Source: Paraburkholderia metrosideri (GTDB taxonomy: Bacteria > Pseudomonadota > Gammaproteobacteria > Burkholderiales > Burkholderiaceae). Taken from it: a stretch of 64,000 bases of DNA. How positions within the stretch are numbered: the first letter of the stretch is position 1; each line of letters opens with the position of its first letter. The position numbers and the translations under genes were made by a program. Location: the NCBI RefSeq assembly GCF_904848625.1, contig NZ_CAJHCP010000006.1:372001-436000 (forward strand), read 5' to 3'. Positions 18,038-26,457 of this stretch are shown in pieces. The notes below the pieces were generated by a model. It was given only the letters and a program-made list of their open reading frames with translations, was not told the DNA's origin and searched no databases.

Positions 18038-18526
18038 TCACGTCAACAGCGAATCAAAGCTCGCCTTTACCTGCGCACCCTCAACGATCAACATTCCGGC
18101 GCAAACCGGCAGCTTGAACCGCCGTGGGCCCGCGCTGCCTGGATTGATGAACAGCACGCCGTCGCGCTCGACGATAGACGGCTTGCGCGAATGGCCGCTC
18201 ACCACCACGCCGATACCCTCACCTCGCAGATCGCCGCCCAGATCGGCGATATCGTGAACGATGCGTATCTTCACCTGCTGCACGGTCAGCGTTGCGTGCG
18301 TCGGCAGCGACGTGGCCCAGTCGCCGGTGTCGTTATTGCCACGCACGGCGGTGACCGGCGCGATCTGCATCAGCGCATCGAGCACTGCCTCGTTGCAGAT
18401 ATCGCCCGCGTGGATGATCGCGTCGCAACCGGCAAGATACGCCAGCGCTTCGGGGCGCACGAGGTTGTGCGTATCGGAGATAAGTCCGATGCGCGTGATT
18501 GAAGAAGCCGGCTTGAGAGAAGTCAT
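18038..18526 (-). CDS. YfcE/MJ0936-type metallophosphodiesterase
   Basis: 162 residues. Calcineurin-like phosphoesterase of the short YfcE/MJ0936 type. The metal-binding motifs appear in order: GLISDTHN (about residues 14-21), HAGD (about 40), GNND (about 62), and SGHSRKP (about 110). In this group Mn2+-dependent phosphodiesterase activity is known on artificial substrates, but the natural substrate is unclear. An octanucleotide repeat lies 48-103 bp upstream of its start. Confidence 0.88.
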   Translation of the reverse strand: MTSLKPASSITRIGLISDTHNLVRPEALAYLAGCDAIIHAGDICNEAVLDALMQIAPVTAVRGNNDTGDWATSLPTHATLTVQQVKIRIVHDIADLGGDLRGEGIGVVVSGHSRKPSIVERDGVLFINPGSAGPRRFKLPVCAGMLIVEGAQVKASFDSLLT

Positions 18527-18573
18527 GCTGTCAGTATCGGCGAAACATCGCGATCAAGTTGGCTGGCACCACA

Positions 18574-18629
18574 CACGTCGGCACATCGGCACATCGGCAC
18601 ATCGGCACATCGGCACATCGGCACATCGG
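18574..18629. repeat. 8-bp tandem repeat (CACATCGG)n
   Basis: Six perfect CACATCGG units (18582-18629) and a degenerate copy before them. They lie between the TMEM175-like gene and the start of the YfcE-like gene, in that gene's probable promoter or leader. Octanucleotide tracts of this kind slip during replication. Confidence 0.9.
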
Positions 18630-18659
18630 CCAGCGTGCCACGCAGCCCACGCGCGCGCG

Positions 18660-19235
18660 TCACTCCTTCATCAAATGCTCGATCCGCTGGTCCGGCACCA
18701 GCCACCATGCGGCGACGAGCGTATACAGGACGGCCGAAGCCCACGGCACCACGAAAGCGAGCCCGACACCCACCAGATAGACCACCACCGACACCTTGCC
18801 CTTGAAGTCGCTGCCCAGCGCCTTGGCCAGCGTGGAGTTCTCGTCGTGATTGCCGATCAGCGTGCGGGTCAGAATGAAATACGCGATCGCCGACATGAAC
18901 AGCACGACGCCGTACAACGCGGTCGGCCAGGAGGCCATATGGTTTTCGCCGACCCAATGTGTGACGGCAGGCAGCAGCGAGAGCCAGAAAAGCAGGTGGA
19001 GATTCGCCCACAACACCGAACCGTTGACCTTCTGCACCGCATGGAACATGTGATGGTGATTGTTCCAGTAGATGCCGACGTAGATAAAGCTCAACACGTA
19101 CGCGCAAAACACCGGGATCACCGGACGCAGCGCCGCGAGGTCGAAGCCTTCGGGCACTTTCAATTCGAGCACCATGATCGTGATGATGATGGCGATCACG
19201 CCGTCACTGAAGGCTTCGACACGTCCCTTGCCCAT
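18660..19235 (-). CDS. TMEM175-like (DUF1211) potassium channel family protein
   Basis: 191 residues, the usual length of bacterial single-repeat members. It begins GKGRVEAFSDGVIAIIIT, carrying the RxxxFSD signature of the first helix. About six hydrophobic segments follow, with the typical WNNHHHMFH and WLSLLPAVTHW parts. Bacterial TMEM175 proteins form tetrameric K+ channels. The stop codon lies just beyond the octanucleotide repeat. A 12-bp repeat lies upstream of its start. Confidence 0.85.
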   Translation of the reverse strand: MGKGRVEAFSDGVIAIIITIMVLELKVPEGFDLAALRPVIPVFCAYVLSFIYVGIYWNNHHHMFHAVQKVNGSVLWANLHLLFWLSLLPAVTHWVGENHMASWPTALYGVVLFMSAIAYFILTRTLIGNHDENSTLAKALGSDFKGKVSVVVYLVGVGLAFVVPWASAVLYTLVAAWWLVPDQRIEHLMKE

Positions 19236-19346
19236 CGTTGGGTTTCCTGATGATGAATGATGAATGCGGTTGACAGTACCGCCCGCCGGCGCCTCGTTGA
19301 CGAGGCGCGCTGCCGATTATCCGCGATGCCGTGCGGCTTTGTCGAT

Positions 19347-19418
19347 GCGTGCGCCGACGCGTGCCTCGACGCATGCATCGACTCATGCATCGACTCATGC
19401 ATCGACTCACGCATCGAC
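19347..19418. repeat. 12-bp tandem repeat
   Basis: Six 12-bp units of the type KCATGCATCGAC (19347-19358 through 19407-19418), the middle ones nearly identical. They lie between the cupin gene and the TMEM175-like gene start, about 110 bp upstream of the latter. Confidence 0.85.
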
Positions 19419-19491
19419 GCGGCTGCCTGCACGCGTAACAATCCCCCACCGCCGACGCACTCCCCGCGCACCAGCCATCCTCAATGGCTAG

Positions 19492-19842
19492 CTACCCGAC
19501 ACCGGGCGGGCAATAAACCGCGATCCACACACTCGGCTCGTGATCGCTCGTCGACGCGACCCGGTGCCGGCAATGCGCGTCGATCAGCACGTGATCGCCT
19601 GGCTTCATTGCATGCAGTTCGGGATTGCCTTCGAATTCGAGCGTCGCCGCGCCGCTCAGCAGCACGACCCACTCGGTACGCGGACTGTCGTACCAGAAGT
19701 CCGGCGGACTCGCGTGCCCCATCGACACGATGCGCTCGATCGTCACGCCGTCCTGCTCGACCAGCGCGTCGATCTGTTCGTCCGGGGCCTTCGGCGTGAA
19801 GGCGTCAAACAGGTTGCCGCCGATAGGCGCAGGTCGGGTCAT
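19492..19842 (-). CDS. small cupin-domain protein
   Basis: 116 residues. A single cupin barrel: WVVLLSGAATLEFEG and the GDHVLIDAHCRHRV block (about residues 81-94) match cupin motifs 1 and 2, although the first motif lacks the full set of metal-binding histidines. Substrate unknown. It starts 20 bp after the stop codon of the RclA-like flavoprotein gene on the same strand, so they are likely one transcript. Confidence 0.75.
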   Translation of the reverse strand: MTRPAPIGGNLFDAFTPKAPDEQIDALVEQDGVTIERIVSMGHASPPDFWYDSPRTEWVVLLSGAATLEFEGNPELHAMKPGDHVLIDAHCRHRVASTSDHEPSVWIAVYCPPGVG

Positions 19843-19861
19843 CGATGAGATTGCCCGCCGC

Positions 19862-21262
19862 TCATTTCATCGGCTGTAGCCGGTCGAGCAGAGTCGGCAC
19901 CAGTTCGCTGATGGTCGGGTGAATGTGCATCGCGTATTGCAGCGTCGGATACGGCGCGCCCGCAGTCATGATGTCGATGAACGTATGGATCGCTTCGTCG
20001 CCTTCAATACCGTGAATCGCGGCGCCGAGAATTGTCCTGCTGTGCGCGTCGACCATGACTTTCATGAAGCCATCGGTCTCGCCGCGTTCATTGGCACGGC
20101 CCACGCGCGACATCGGCATGGTGGCGATCAGCGCGTCTTTGCCCGCGTTGCGCACCTCGGCCTCCGAGAGCCCGACGCGCGCAAGCGGCGGATCGACGAA
20201 TACCGCGTACGCCATGATCCGGGTATCGACGCTGCGCGTGCCGCCATCCAGCAGATTGCCCGCGACGATATGGAAATCGTCATACGACGTGTGGGTGAAC
20301 GCGCCGCGTCCGTTGACGTCGCCAATCGCCCAGACGCCTGGCACGTTGGTGCGCAACTGGCCATCGACCGGAATCGTGCCGTGTTTGTCCACGGTGATGC
20401 CGGCCGCTTCGAGGCCCAGGTCGTCCGTGTTCGGCTCGCGGCCCGTGGCCAACAGCAGGTGCGACGCTTCCATCGCCGGAATGTTCTGCTCAAAGCCAAT
20501 GCACACATCGTTCTCGCGATGCGGATGCGGCTCGACCCGCGACGGCTGCACGCCAAAGCGAAACTCGACCCCTTCCCGAGCCAGCACCTTCTGCACCGAC
20601 GCCGCGAAATCAGCGTCCTCGCGAGTGAGCACACGTTCGCCGCGCACGAGCACGGTCACGCGGCTGCCGAAACGCCGAAAGATCTGCGCGAATTCGAGCG
20701 CGATATAACTGCCGCCGACAATCACCAGATGCTCCGGCAATTCCGTCAGTTCAAGCAGATTGGAGTTGGTGTAATAACGAATCCGCTCGATGCCTTCGAG
20801 CGGCGGCACCACCGCGCGCGTACCGGTGTTGATGAAGATTTCATCGGCGCTGAGTTCGTCGGTCACCGCGCCATCCGCCCCGCTGATGGCAAGCGTATGC
20901 GCGCCGGTAAAGCGCGCATGGCCATTGAAGACGGTGACATTCGCCGCGCTGCGCAGCCATGTTTCGACGCCGTCGCGCGACTGCCCGATGATGCGATCCT
21001 TGCGCGCCTTGACCGCAGCCAGGTCGACACTGACCGAGCCGCTTACCTGCACACCGAGTTCCGCCGCATGACGGGCGACGTGCGCCGCGCGGGCACTGGC
21101 CACATAGGATTTGGTCGGCGTGCAGCCGACGTTCACGCACGTGCCGCCAAACGCCGCGCGTTCGATCACCGCGGTTTTGCGGCCGCTTTCGCCGAGACGG
21201 ACTGCGAGCGGCGAGCCGCCTTGTCCGGTACCGATCACAACTGCGTCGAAATGCTGTGGCAT
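19862..21262 (-). CDS. RclA-like FAD-dependent pyridine nucleotide-disulfide oxidoreductase
   Basis: 466 residues, class I flavoprotein disulfide reductase. FAD-binding GTGQGGSP (residues 11-18) comes first, then the redox pair in GGTCVNVGCTPTK (Cys42, Cys47). The NAD(P)-binding IVGGSYIALEFA (about 180), the second FAD motif AIGDVNGRG (about 310), and the C-terminal HIHPTISE (about 447) follow. The TPTK ending and overall fit place it near RclA/MerA-like reductases rather than lipoamide dehydrogenase (IPSK). RclA reduces Cu(II) and protects against hypochlorous acid in E. coli. That role here is inference, since no RclR-type regulator is adjacent. Confidence 0.85.
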   Translation of the reverse strand: MPQHFDAVVIGTGQGGSPLAVRLGESGRKTAVIERAAFGGTCVNVGCTPTKSYVASARAAHVARHAAELGVQVSGSVSVDLAAVKARKDRIIGQSRDGVETWLRSAANVTVFNGHARFTGAHTLAISGADGAVTDELSADEIFINTGTRAVVPPLEGIERIRYYTNSNLLELTELPEHLVIVGGSYIALEFAQIFRRFGSRVTVLVRGERVLTREDADFAASVQKVLAREGVEFRFGVQPSRVEPHPHRENDVCIGFEQNIPAMEASHLLLATGREPNTDDLGLEAAGITVDKHGTIPVDGQLRTNVPGVWAIGDVNGRGAFTHTSYDDFHIVAGNLLDGGTRSVDTRIMAYAVFVDPPLARVGLSEAEVRNAGKDALIATMPMSRVGRANERGETDGFMKVMVDAHSRTILGAAIHGIEGDEAIHTFIDIMTAGAPYPTLQYAMHIHPTISELVPTLLDRLQPMK

Positions 21263-21397
21263 GGCAATTCTCCCGGGGCTGGGGGGCAGGTCGTAGCATC
21301 TTACCCTCAGTGCTCCGCGCCGCCATACCCTGTTGCCATGCCGACGTGCTGCGATATCAGCAGCCGCCTGACGCCTGCCGTTTCAGGTCATTTCAGG

Positions 21398-21586
21398 TCA
21401 TACATGGCAATGCGCGGCGCAGATCAGCGCGCGCGAGCGTTGCAGCGCGGCCTGCGCGCCACGGGCGGCGACCACCCAGCCGACCTGCCCGAGATTGAAG
21501 TCCTGCGACACCATCACCTGCATCAGCGCGACCATCGGCAGGACCACCGAAGGCCGGTATAGCTGATTCCTGATCAATTCAGACAT
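21398..21586 (-). CDS. small hypothetical protein (62 aa)
   Basis: The ATG at 21586 is preceded by GGGAG at seven bases, a good ribosome site. The product begins MSELIRNQLYRPSVVLPMVAL, with a moderately hydrophobic middle (VVLPMVALMQVMV), and ends in CAAHCHV. It lies between the GGDEF-EAL gene and the flavoprotein gene on the same strand. No family recognised. It could be a real small peripheral membrane protein or chance. Confidence 0.4.
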   Translation of the reverse strand: MSELIRNQLYRPSVVLPMVALMQVMVSQDFNLGQVGWVVAARGAQAALQRSRALICAAHCHV

Positions 21587-21778
21587 CACTGCTCCCATCG
21601 CGCGCTGCCGCAACGGCTGTGCGCTCCACTTACATTGTCGATGGAAGGATTTTAGGGAGAACGCGTGTGCGGATAAATACCGGGAAAGCGAAGGCACTTG
21701 TTTGGGAAACTGAACAATCAGACCGCGCAATCTGCGCGGAAGCGCTGCTGCGCAACGCTTGCCAGCAGATGGCCGGGG

Positions 21779-24100
21779 CTAGCCCGCGTCGGCCATGCCC
21801 ATCTGCGCATCGCACAAACTGCGTGCATAGGCGCTCGCCCCAACCGGGCGGCTGTACAGATAGCCTTGTTGCTTGTCGCAGGCAATCGACCTTAGAAAGG
21901 CGGCCTGCTCGGCCGTCTCGACGCCTTCCGCCGTGACGTTCATGCCCAGCGAGTGCGCCATGGCGACCACCGCCTGCGTAATCGCAATCGAATCCCGGTG
22001 ATCGGGCAAACCTGCGACAAACGAACGGTCGATCTTCAGGTTATGCAGCGGAAAGCGCTTCAGATACGACAGCGATGAATAGCCGGTGCCGAAGTCGTCG
22101 ACGGAAATGCGCACGCCCATCGCGCTCAGCGCGGCCAGCATGGGGAGCACGGATTCGCTGTCGCTCATCAGCAGGCGTTCGGTGATCTCCAGTTCGAGCG
22201 CTACCGGTTCGAGCCCGGATTGTTTGAGACAACGTTCGACCCGCGCGAGCAGCCCGTCATTGAATTGCCGTGGCGACAGATTCACGGCGACGATCAGATG
22301 CGGCGCCAGCGTGCGCCGCCATTGCGCGACCTGCTGACAGGCTCGCGCCAGCACCCAGTCGCCGATCTCGATGATCAGACCGGCGTCTTCGGCCACCGGA
22401 ATGAACTCCGCCGGCGACACGTTGCCCAGCTCGCTGTTGTACCAGCGCAGCAGCGCTTCCGCGCCGATGGTCCGGCCGTCCTGACTGTCGACGATCGGCT
22501 GGTAGACCAGGCTCAGCTCGTTGGCGGCAAGCGCGCGGCGCAGCGACTGCTCGATGTTAAAGCGGCGTTGCAGATGCTGGTTCAGCTCGGCGGTGAAGAA
22601 CTGGAAGTTGTTCCGGCCGCGCTGCTTCGCGTGATACATCGCCGCGTCCGCATTGCGCAGCAGCGTGGCGACATCGTGACCGTCGTCGGGAAACAGGCTG
22701 ATGCCGATCGACGCCCCGAGGTAGTACTCGTTGCCCGCCACGGCGAACGGCACCGAAATCATGTCCAGAACGCGATGCGCGAGGCCGATCAGATGGCCGG
22801 TGTTTTCGTAGTTGCTGTTGACTATCACGAACTCGTCGCCGCCCACGCGCGCGAGCGTGTCTTCGCGACCGATGCACGCGGAGAGCCGGTCCGCGACCCG
22901 GCATAGCAACGCGTCGCCGGCCTCGTGACCGGCGGTGTCGTTGACCTTCTTGAAGCCGTCGAGATCGACGAACAACACCGCGACGCTGACCAGATCGCCG
23001 AGATTGTCCAGCCGGCCGGGCTCGACCATCTCGCGCATGCGCTCCGTCAGATAGGCGCGATTGTAGAGGCCGGTGAGCGAGTCGCGCGTAGCCAGAAATT
23101 TGAGTTGCCGTTGCGCTTCGCGTACCGGGCCGATATCGGAGAACGAAATCAGTACGGATTCCGGTTCGGTGTCGCCAGGCCGGATGATCGGCACGACATT
23201 CTCGGTGATCCACACGATATCGCCGGCGATCAACTCCAGCCCGACGGTGACGCCGAGCATCGGTTTGCCCGATGCCAGCACCAGCGCGGTCGGGCGATCG
23301 CTTTCCTTCACCAGCGTGCCGTCTTCCTGAAACACGCGCGTCATCACCGTGTCGATACTGCGGCCGACGATCTGTGGAGTGGCCCGCAACATGCGTTGCG
23401 CGCTCGGATTGCAGGCCAGAACCAAGCCGCTGCGCGACTGCACGACGATGCCTTCGCGCAGATGATCGACCACCAGCCGGTGATGCTCTTCGCTATGTGC
23501 GAGACGCTGCGCGATGGCGTCCTGATGAACCGCAAGACCGACGCTGTTGCCGATGTCGCGCAACATCGCTTCTTCTTCGAGGCTGGGACGGCGCGTGGTG
23601 CGGTAGTAGACCGCGAATGCGCCGAGCACCACACCGGCATCGTTCTCGAACGGCACCGACCAGCACGCGCGCAAGCCGACTGACAGCGCCGGTTCCCGGT
23701 AATCGGCCCACAATGGATCGGTTTCGATATCGTCGACGACGACCAGACGGCGCTCGTACATCGCGGTGCCGCAGGAGCCCGATCGCGGACCAATCAGGAG
23801 GCCGTTGACGCGGGCGCTGAAGTGCGGCGGCAGCGACGGTGCGCCGCCGACTTTGGCGTGCATGCCGTCGGCGTCGACCAGCAGGATCGAACAGGATGCG
23901 CCAACGCCCAGCAACGCTTCCGCGCGCCGGCAGACTTCGTCGAGCAGCTCAGGCAACGGCGTGTTGCGGGTAATCAACCGCAACACACTGCGCTCCGACG
24001 CCAGCACCTCTTCGGCGAGATGCTGCCCGTAGCGCATACCCTCAGGCGTCGCTTTCATCGTGCCATCTATCGTGCCATCTGATGTCGCATCGCGATTCAT
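21779..24100 (-). CDS. GAF-PAS-GGDEF-EAL cyclic-di-GMP enzyme
   Basis: 773 residues from the ATG at 24100, which follows a G-run. No membrane segment, so cytosolic. An N-terminal GAF domain (about residues 25-190) comes first, then a PAS domain (about 195-320). The GGDEF diguanylate cyclase domain (about 330-500) has an intact GGDEF motif but no RxxD inhibitory site at the usual distance. The EAL phosphodiesterase domain (about 510-760) has EALLR and DDFGTGYSSL. Both catalytic signatures are present, so it could make or break c-di-GMP under control of the sensory domains. The secreted SH3 protein gene is its upstream neighbour on the same strand, about 200 bp away. Confidence 0.92.
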   Translation of the reverse strand: MNRDATSDGTIDGTMKATPEGMRYGQHLAEEVLASERSVLRLITRNTPLPELLDEVCRRAEALLGVGASCSILLVDADGMHAKVGGAPSLPPHFSARVNGLLIGPRSGSCGTAMYERRLVVVDDIETDPLWADYREPALSVGLRACWSVPFENDAGVVLGAFAVYYRTTRRPSLEEEAMLRDIGNSVGLAVHQDAIAQRLAHSEEHHRLVVDHLREGIVVQSRSGLVLACNPSAQRMLRATPQIVGRSIDTVMTRVFQEDGTLVKESDRPTALVLASGKPMLGVTVGLELIAGDIVWITENVVPIIRPGDTEPESVLISFSDIGPVREAQRQLKFLATRDSLTGLYNRAYLTERMREMVEPGRLDNLGDLVSVAVLFVDLDGFKKVNDTAGHEAGDALLCRVADRLSACIGREDTLARVGGDEFVIVNSNYENTGHLIGLAHRVLDMISVPFAVAGNEYYLGASIGISLFPDDGHDVATLLRNADAAMYHAKQRGRNNFQFFTAELNQHLQRRFNIEQSLRRALAANELSLVYQPIVDSQDGRTIGAEALLRWYNSELGNVSPAEFIPVAEDAGLIIEIGDWVLARACQQVAQWRRTLAPHLIVAVNLSPRQFNDGLLARVERCLKQSGLEPVALELEITERLLMSDSESVLPMLAALSAMGVRISVDDFGTGYSSLSYLKRFPLHNLKIDRSFVAGLPDHRDSIAITQAVVAMAHSLGMNVTAEGVETAEQAAFLRSIACDKQQGYLYSRPVGASAYARSLCDAQMGMADAG

Positions 24101-24243
24101 TTGTGCGCCCCCCAACCCAACATCGGCAAGTTAGTGTACGTGGCACACCGGGGTTTACGCTATTCCGGTGAAGAATATTCTAGATGCATGACAGACGACT
24201 GGTGGCTTGTGATAGGCAAGCGTTTGCGCGGGTCGGACTTGCT

Positions 24244-24268
24244 CCGGACGGCCTTGTCGGCCGTCCGG
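24244..24268. other. strong hairpin without T-tract
   Basis: CCGGACGGCC and GGCCGTCCGG form a perfect 10-bp stem around TTGTC, 32 bp after the SH3-protein gene. It has no T-run on either strand, so it may be a weak or Rho-assisted terminator or a protein site. Confidence 0.5.
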
Positions 24269-24300
24269 GCTCACGGATTCAACTTCCCGACGGGCGGGCG

Positions 24301-25275
24301 TTAGCCTCCCCCTTGACCTCCCTGAGGATGATTGCCGCCACCGCCTTGCCCCCCACCTCCGGGCGGACGACCGCCACCATGGTCTCCGCCTCCGGGCGGA
24401 CGACCACCGCCATGGTCCTCGCCTCCCGGTGGGCGACCACCGCCGGCATTCCCTGGCGGCTGACCACCCGGTGGGCGACCACCTGCGTTCCCCGGCGGCT
24501 GACCACCCGGTGGGCGACCACCTGCGTTCCCCGGCGGCTGACCACCCGGCGGACGGCCACCTGCGTTCCCCGGCGGCTGACCACCCGGCGGACGGCCCCC
24601 CGCATTCCCCGGCGGCTGACCACCCGGCGGACGGCCCCCCGCATTCCCCGGCGGCTGACCACCCGGCGGACGGCCCCCCGCGTTCCCCGGTGGCGGACCA
24701 CCCGGCGGACGGCCACCTGCATTCCCCGGTGGCGGACCCGGCGGACGCCCCCCGCCATTCCCCGGCGGATGTCCACCGCCATACCCCGGATGCCCACCCG
24801 GCGGCGGATGACCACCCGGGTATCCGCCACCCGGCGGCCGCCCCGCGCCAGCTCGCGGCGGCGGGGGCGGCGGATGGTGCGACCAGCGCGACTGCTGGTT
24901 ATACCAGGGCCGGCCGCGATAATAGTTACCCCAGTAGTCGTTGATCGAAAAGGCGAGGATTGGCAGTCCGAGCATGCCGCCATAGGTCATCAACGGGACG
25001 TTGTTGCCTTGATACGGAGAACTGAGCCGCGCCGCATAAACCCAGCCGCGCAGATTCGGGCCAGCGACGTCGCACCACTGATAGTTGTTGAGACAGCCCA
25101 TGACCGACACCGGCACGCCGGCCGGCAGTTGCTGCACGATCGGGTAATCCGAAGCCGGACCGGCCCGCACATTGACAACGCTGTTGGTATAAGCCTGCGA
25201 CTGGGCGCTGGCGACAGCGGGCAGCGCGAGCAAACCGGCTGCCACATAAAGACATCGAACCAGGTGTTGTTGCAT
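24301..25275 (-). CDS. secreted SH3-domain protein with long Gly-Pro-rich repeat tail
   Basis: 324 residues. A signal peptide ends near ASA (residue 24). A bacterial SH3-like domain follows (about 26-85: VVNVRAGPASDYPIVQQLPAGVPVSVMGC and WVYAARL). A short aromatic spacer (about 86-135) then leads to a proline run. From about residue 140 to the end the protein is almost entirely Gly, Pro, Arg, Asn and His, largely a 13-residue repeat of the type PPGNAGGRPPGGQ. SH3b domains often bind peptidoglycan, and the tail may cross or coat the envelope. Function unknown. Confidence 0.8.
   Translation of the reverse strand: MQQHLVRCLYVAAGLLALPAVASAQSQAYTNSVVNVRAGPASDYPIVQQLPAGVPVSVMGCLNNYQWCDVAGPNLRGWVYAARLSSPYQGNNVPLMTYGGMLGLPILAFSINDYWGNYYRGRPWYNQQSRWSHHPPPPPPRAGAGRPPGGGYPGGHPPPGGHPGYGGGHPPGNGGGRPPGPPPGNAGGRPPGGPPPGNAGGRPPGGQPPGNAGGRPPGGQPPGNAGGRPPGGQPPGNAGGRPPGGQPPGNAGGRPPGGQPPGNAGGRPPGGQPPGNAGGGRPPGGEDHGGGRPPGGGDHGGGRPPGGGGQGGGGNHPQGGQGGG
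24440..24760 (-). repeat. 39-bp coding repeat (13 residues per unit)
   Basis: About eight tandem units of 39 bp encode PPGNAGGRPPGGQ-like segments of the SH3 protein. Neighbouring units are nearly identical, and each unit preserves the reading frame. Confidence 0.85.
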
Positions 25276-25611
25276 TCTTTCTCCCGTTTCAAAGGCCGCA
25301 TTCGATCTGACGGCCTGCGTGCATGCTGACTAGTAGTTCGAAGTAAGTCCGGAGTATGTCGATGACGATTCACACGCCGGTGAATCCAGGGCTTCCGCCC
25401 ACGCACACACTTCATCGTGCTCCGGTTGCACGCTGCATGCCTGAAAGCGTCGGTCAATGTTTCCCCTGGTGTCGTGGTCTGCTGCGCCGCCCCCCGTGCG
25501 CGGCAAGATCTGGTAACAACCTGCCCGAAGTCAGGTGTTTTTCGGGCGTCTGCGCGGCGCCAATACGGCGATCATCCATGGCATTGAAACCCTTGCACTA
25601 CCGGGACCGCC
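25276..25611. other. divergent spacer, SH3-protein gene / LprI-like gene
   Basis: 336 bp between two divergent start codons, holding both promoters. Apart from a good ribosome site (GGGAGAAAG) for the SH3-protein gene, no operator or RNA gene was recognised. Confidence 0.35.
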
Positions 25612-26208
25612 ATGAAAGTCTTTCGTCCACTCCTGATCGCCGGTTTGATGCTTACGCATCTGGCCGCCCATGCCACCAGCTTCGATTGCAATCGAGGACA
25701 TTCGCTCACCGAAAAAATGATCTGCAACGACCCCGCGCTCTCGAAACTCGACGACACATTGGGGCAACTTTACTGGAAAGCACGTCGCCGAGTCATCAAC
25801 CGTCGTGCCTTTCTCAACGATAGCGATAGCAAGTGGGCGTGGCGCGAGGAGAACTGCCGCGATGCGGCGTGCCTGGGGACGTGGTACGCGACACGAATCG
25901 ACGAATTGCAACGCTTGATTGAAACGATGCAGACGGGTGAGCCAGAGGCGCAGCCGGTTACGCCGTCTGCTTCCGTGGCGTTGGCCACTCAGCGCAAACC
26001 GTCACTGGCAATAGCCCATCCGATTGAAACAGCGCTGCTTCAATGCACGGCTGCGAACCCAGGATTGATCGTCAATGATCAGTGCTCTACGGTGCTCAGA
26101 GCGGGTGGGAATCAATGGAAATATCAGCCGCGTGATGGCGACTGGTTTTGCGGTGTCGCCACGTTGGGACAGCCGTCGACGCAAGCTCAGGTGGAAGCGT
26201 CGCAGTGA
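25612..26208 (+). CDS. secreted LprI-like (DUF1311) domain protein
   Basis: 198 residues. A signal peptide ends near AHA (about residue 21). The mature part opens with SFDCNRGHSLTEKMICNDPALSKLDDTL (two adjoining conserved halves) and has WAWREENCRDAACLGTWYATRIDELQ further on. This is the cysteine pattern of the DUF1311/LprI N-terminal domain, linked in Mycobacterium to lysozyme inhibition. The C-terminal half (about 105-198) is a linker plus an unassigned segment with three more cysteines. A role against host or competitor lysozyme is possible but unproven. Confidence 0.75.
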   Translation: MKVFRPLLIAGLMLTHLAAHATSFDCNRGHSLTEKMICNDPALSKLDDTLGQLYWKARRRVINRRAFLNDSDSKWAWREENCRDAACLGTWYATRIDELQRLIETMQTGEPEAQPVTPSASVALATQRKPSLAIAHPIETALLQCTAANPGLIVNDQCSTVLRAGGNQWKYQPRDGDWFCGVATLGQPSTQAQVEASQ

Positions 26209-26284
26209 CGTGAAAGGCGGTCGCGCGACGTCGATATGACGGTGGCGCGGCAACGCATGGCGCGCATGTCTCGCCACGCGATGG

Positions 26285-26345
26285 GTGCGAGTGCGAGTGC
26301 GAGTGCGAGTGCGAGTGCGTCTGCGTCTGCGTCTGCGTCTGCGTC
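26285..26345. repeat. compound hexanucleotide repeat (GTGCGA)n-(TGCGTC)n
   Basis: About five GTGCGA units followed by five TGCGTC units, between the LprI-like gene and the convergent deaminase gene. It produces Ala-Ser or Val-Arg runs in chance open frames. It lies about 75-140 bp after the LprI-like stop codon. Confidence 0.9.
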
Positions 26346-26457
26346 AAGACGCCGTTACGGTCTGGATCGCCGACGCTGCCGTCATACCCGTCGCATTGCG
26401 TGGAAGCATCAGGAGGAGAGCGGCCGCGTCTCCAAAGCGCGGCCGCACAAAACCACT

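Noticed and set aside
18574..18629. CRISPR-like array
   Set aside because: The unit is 8 bp in direct tandem with no spacers, so it is a simple repeat.
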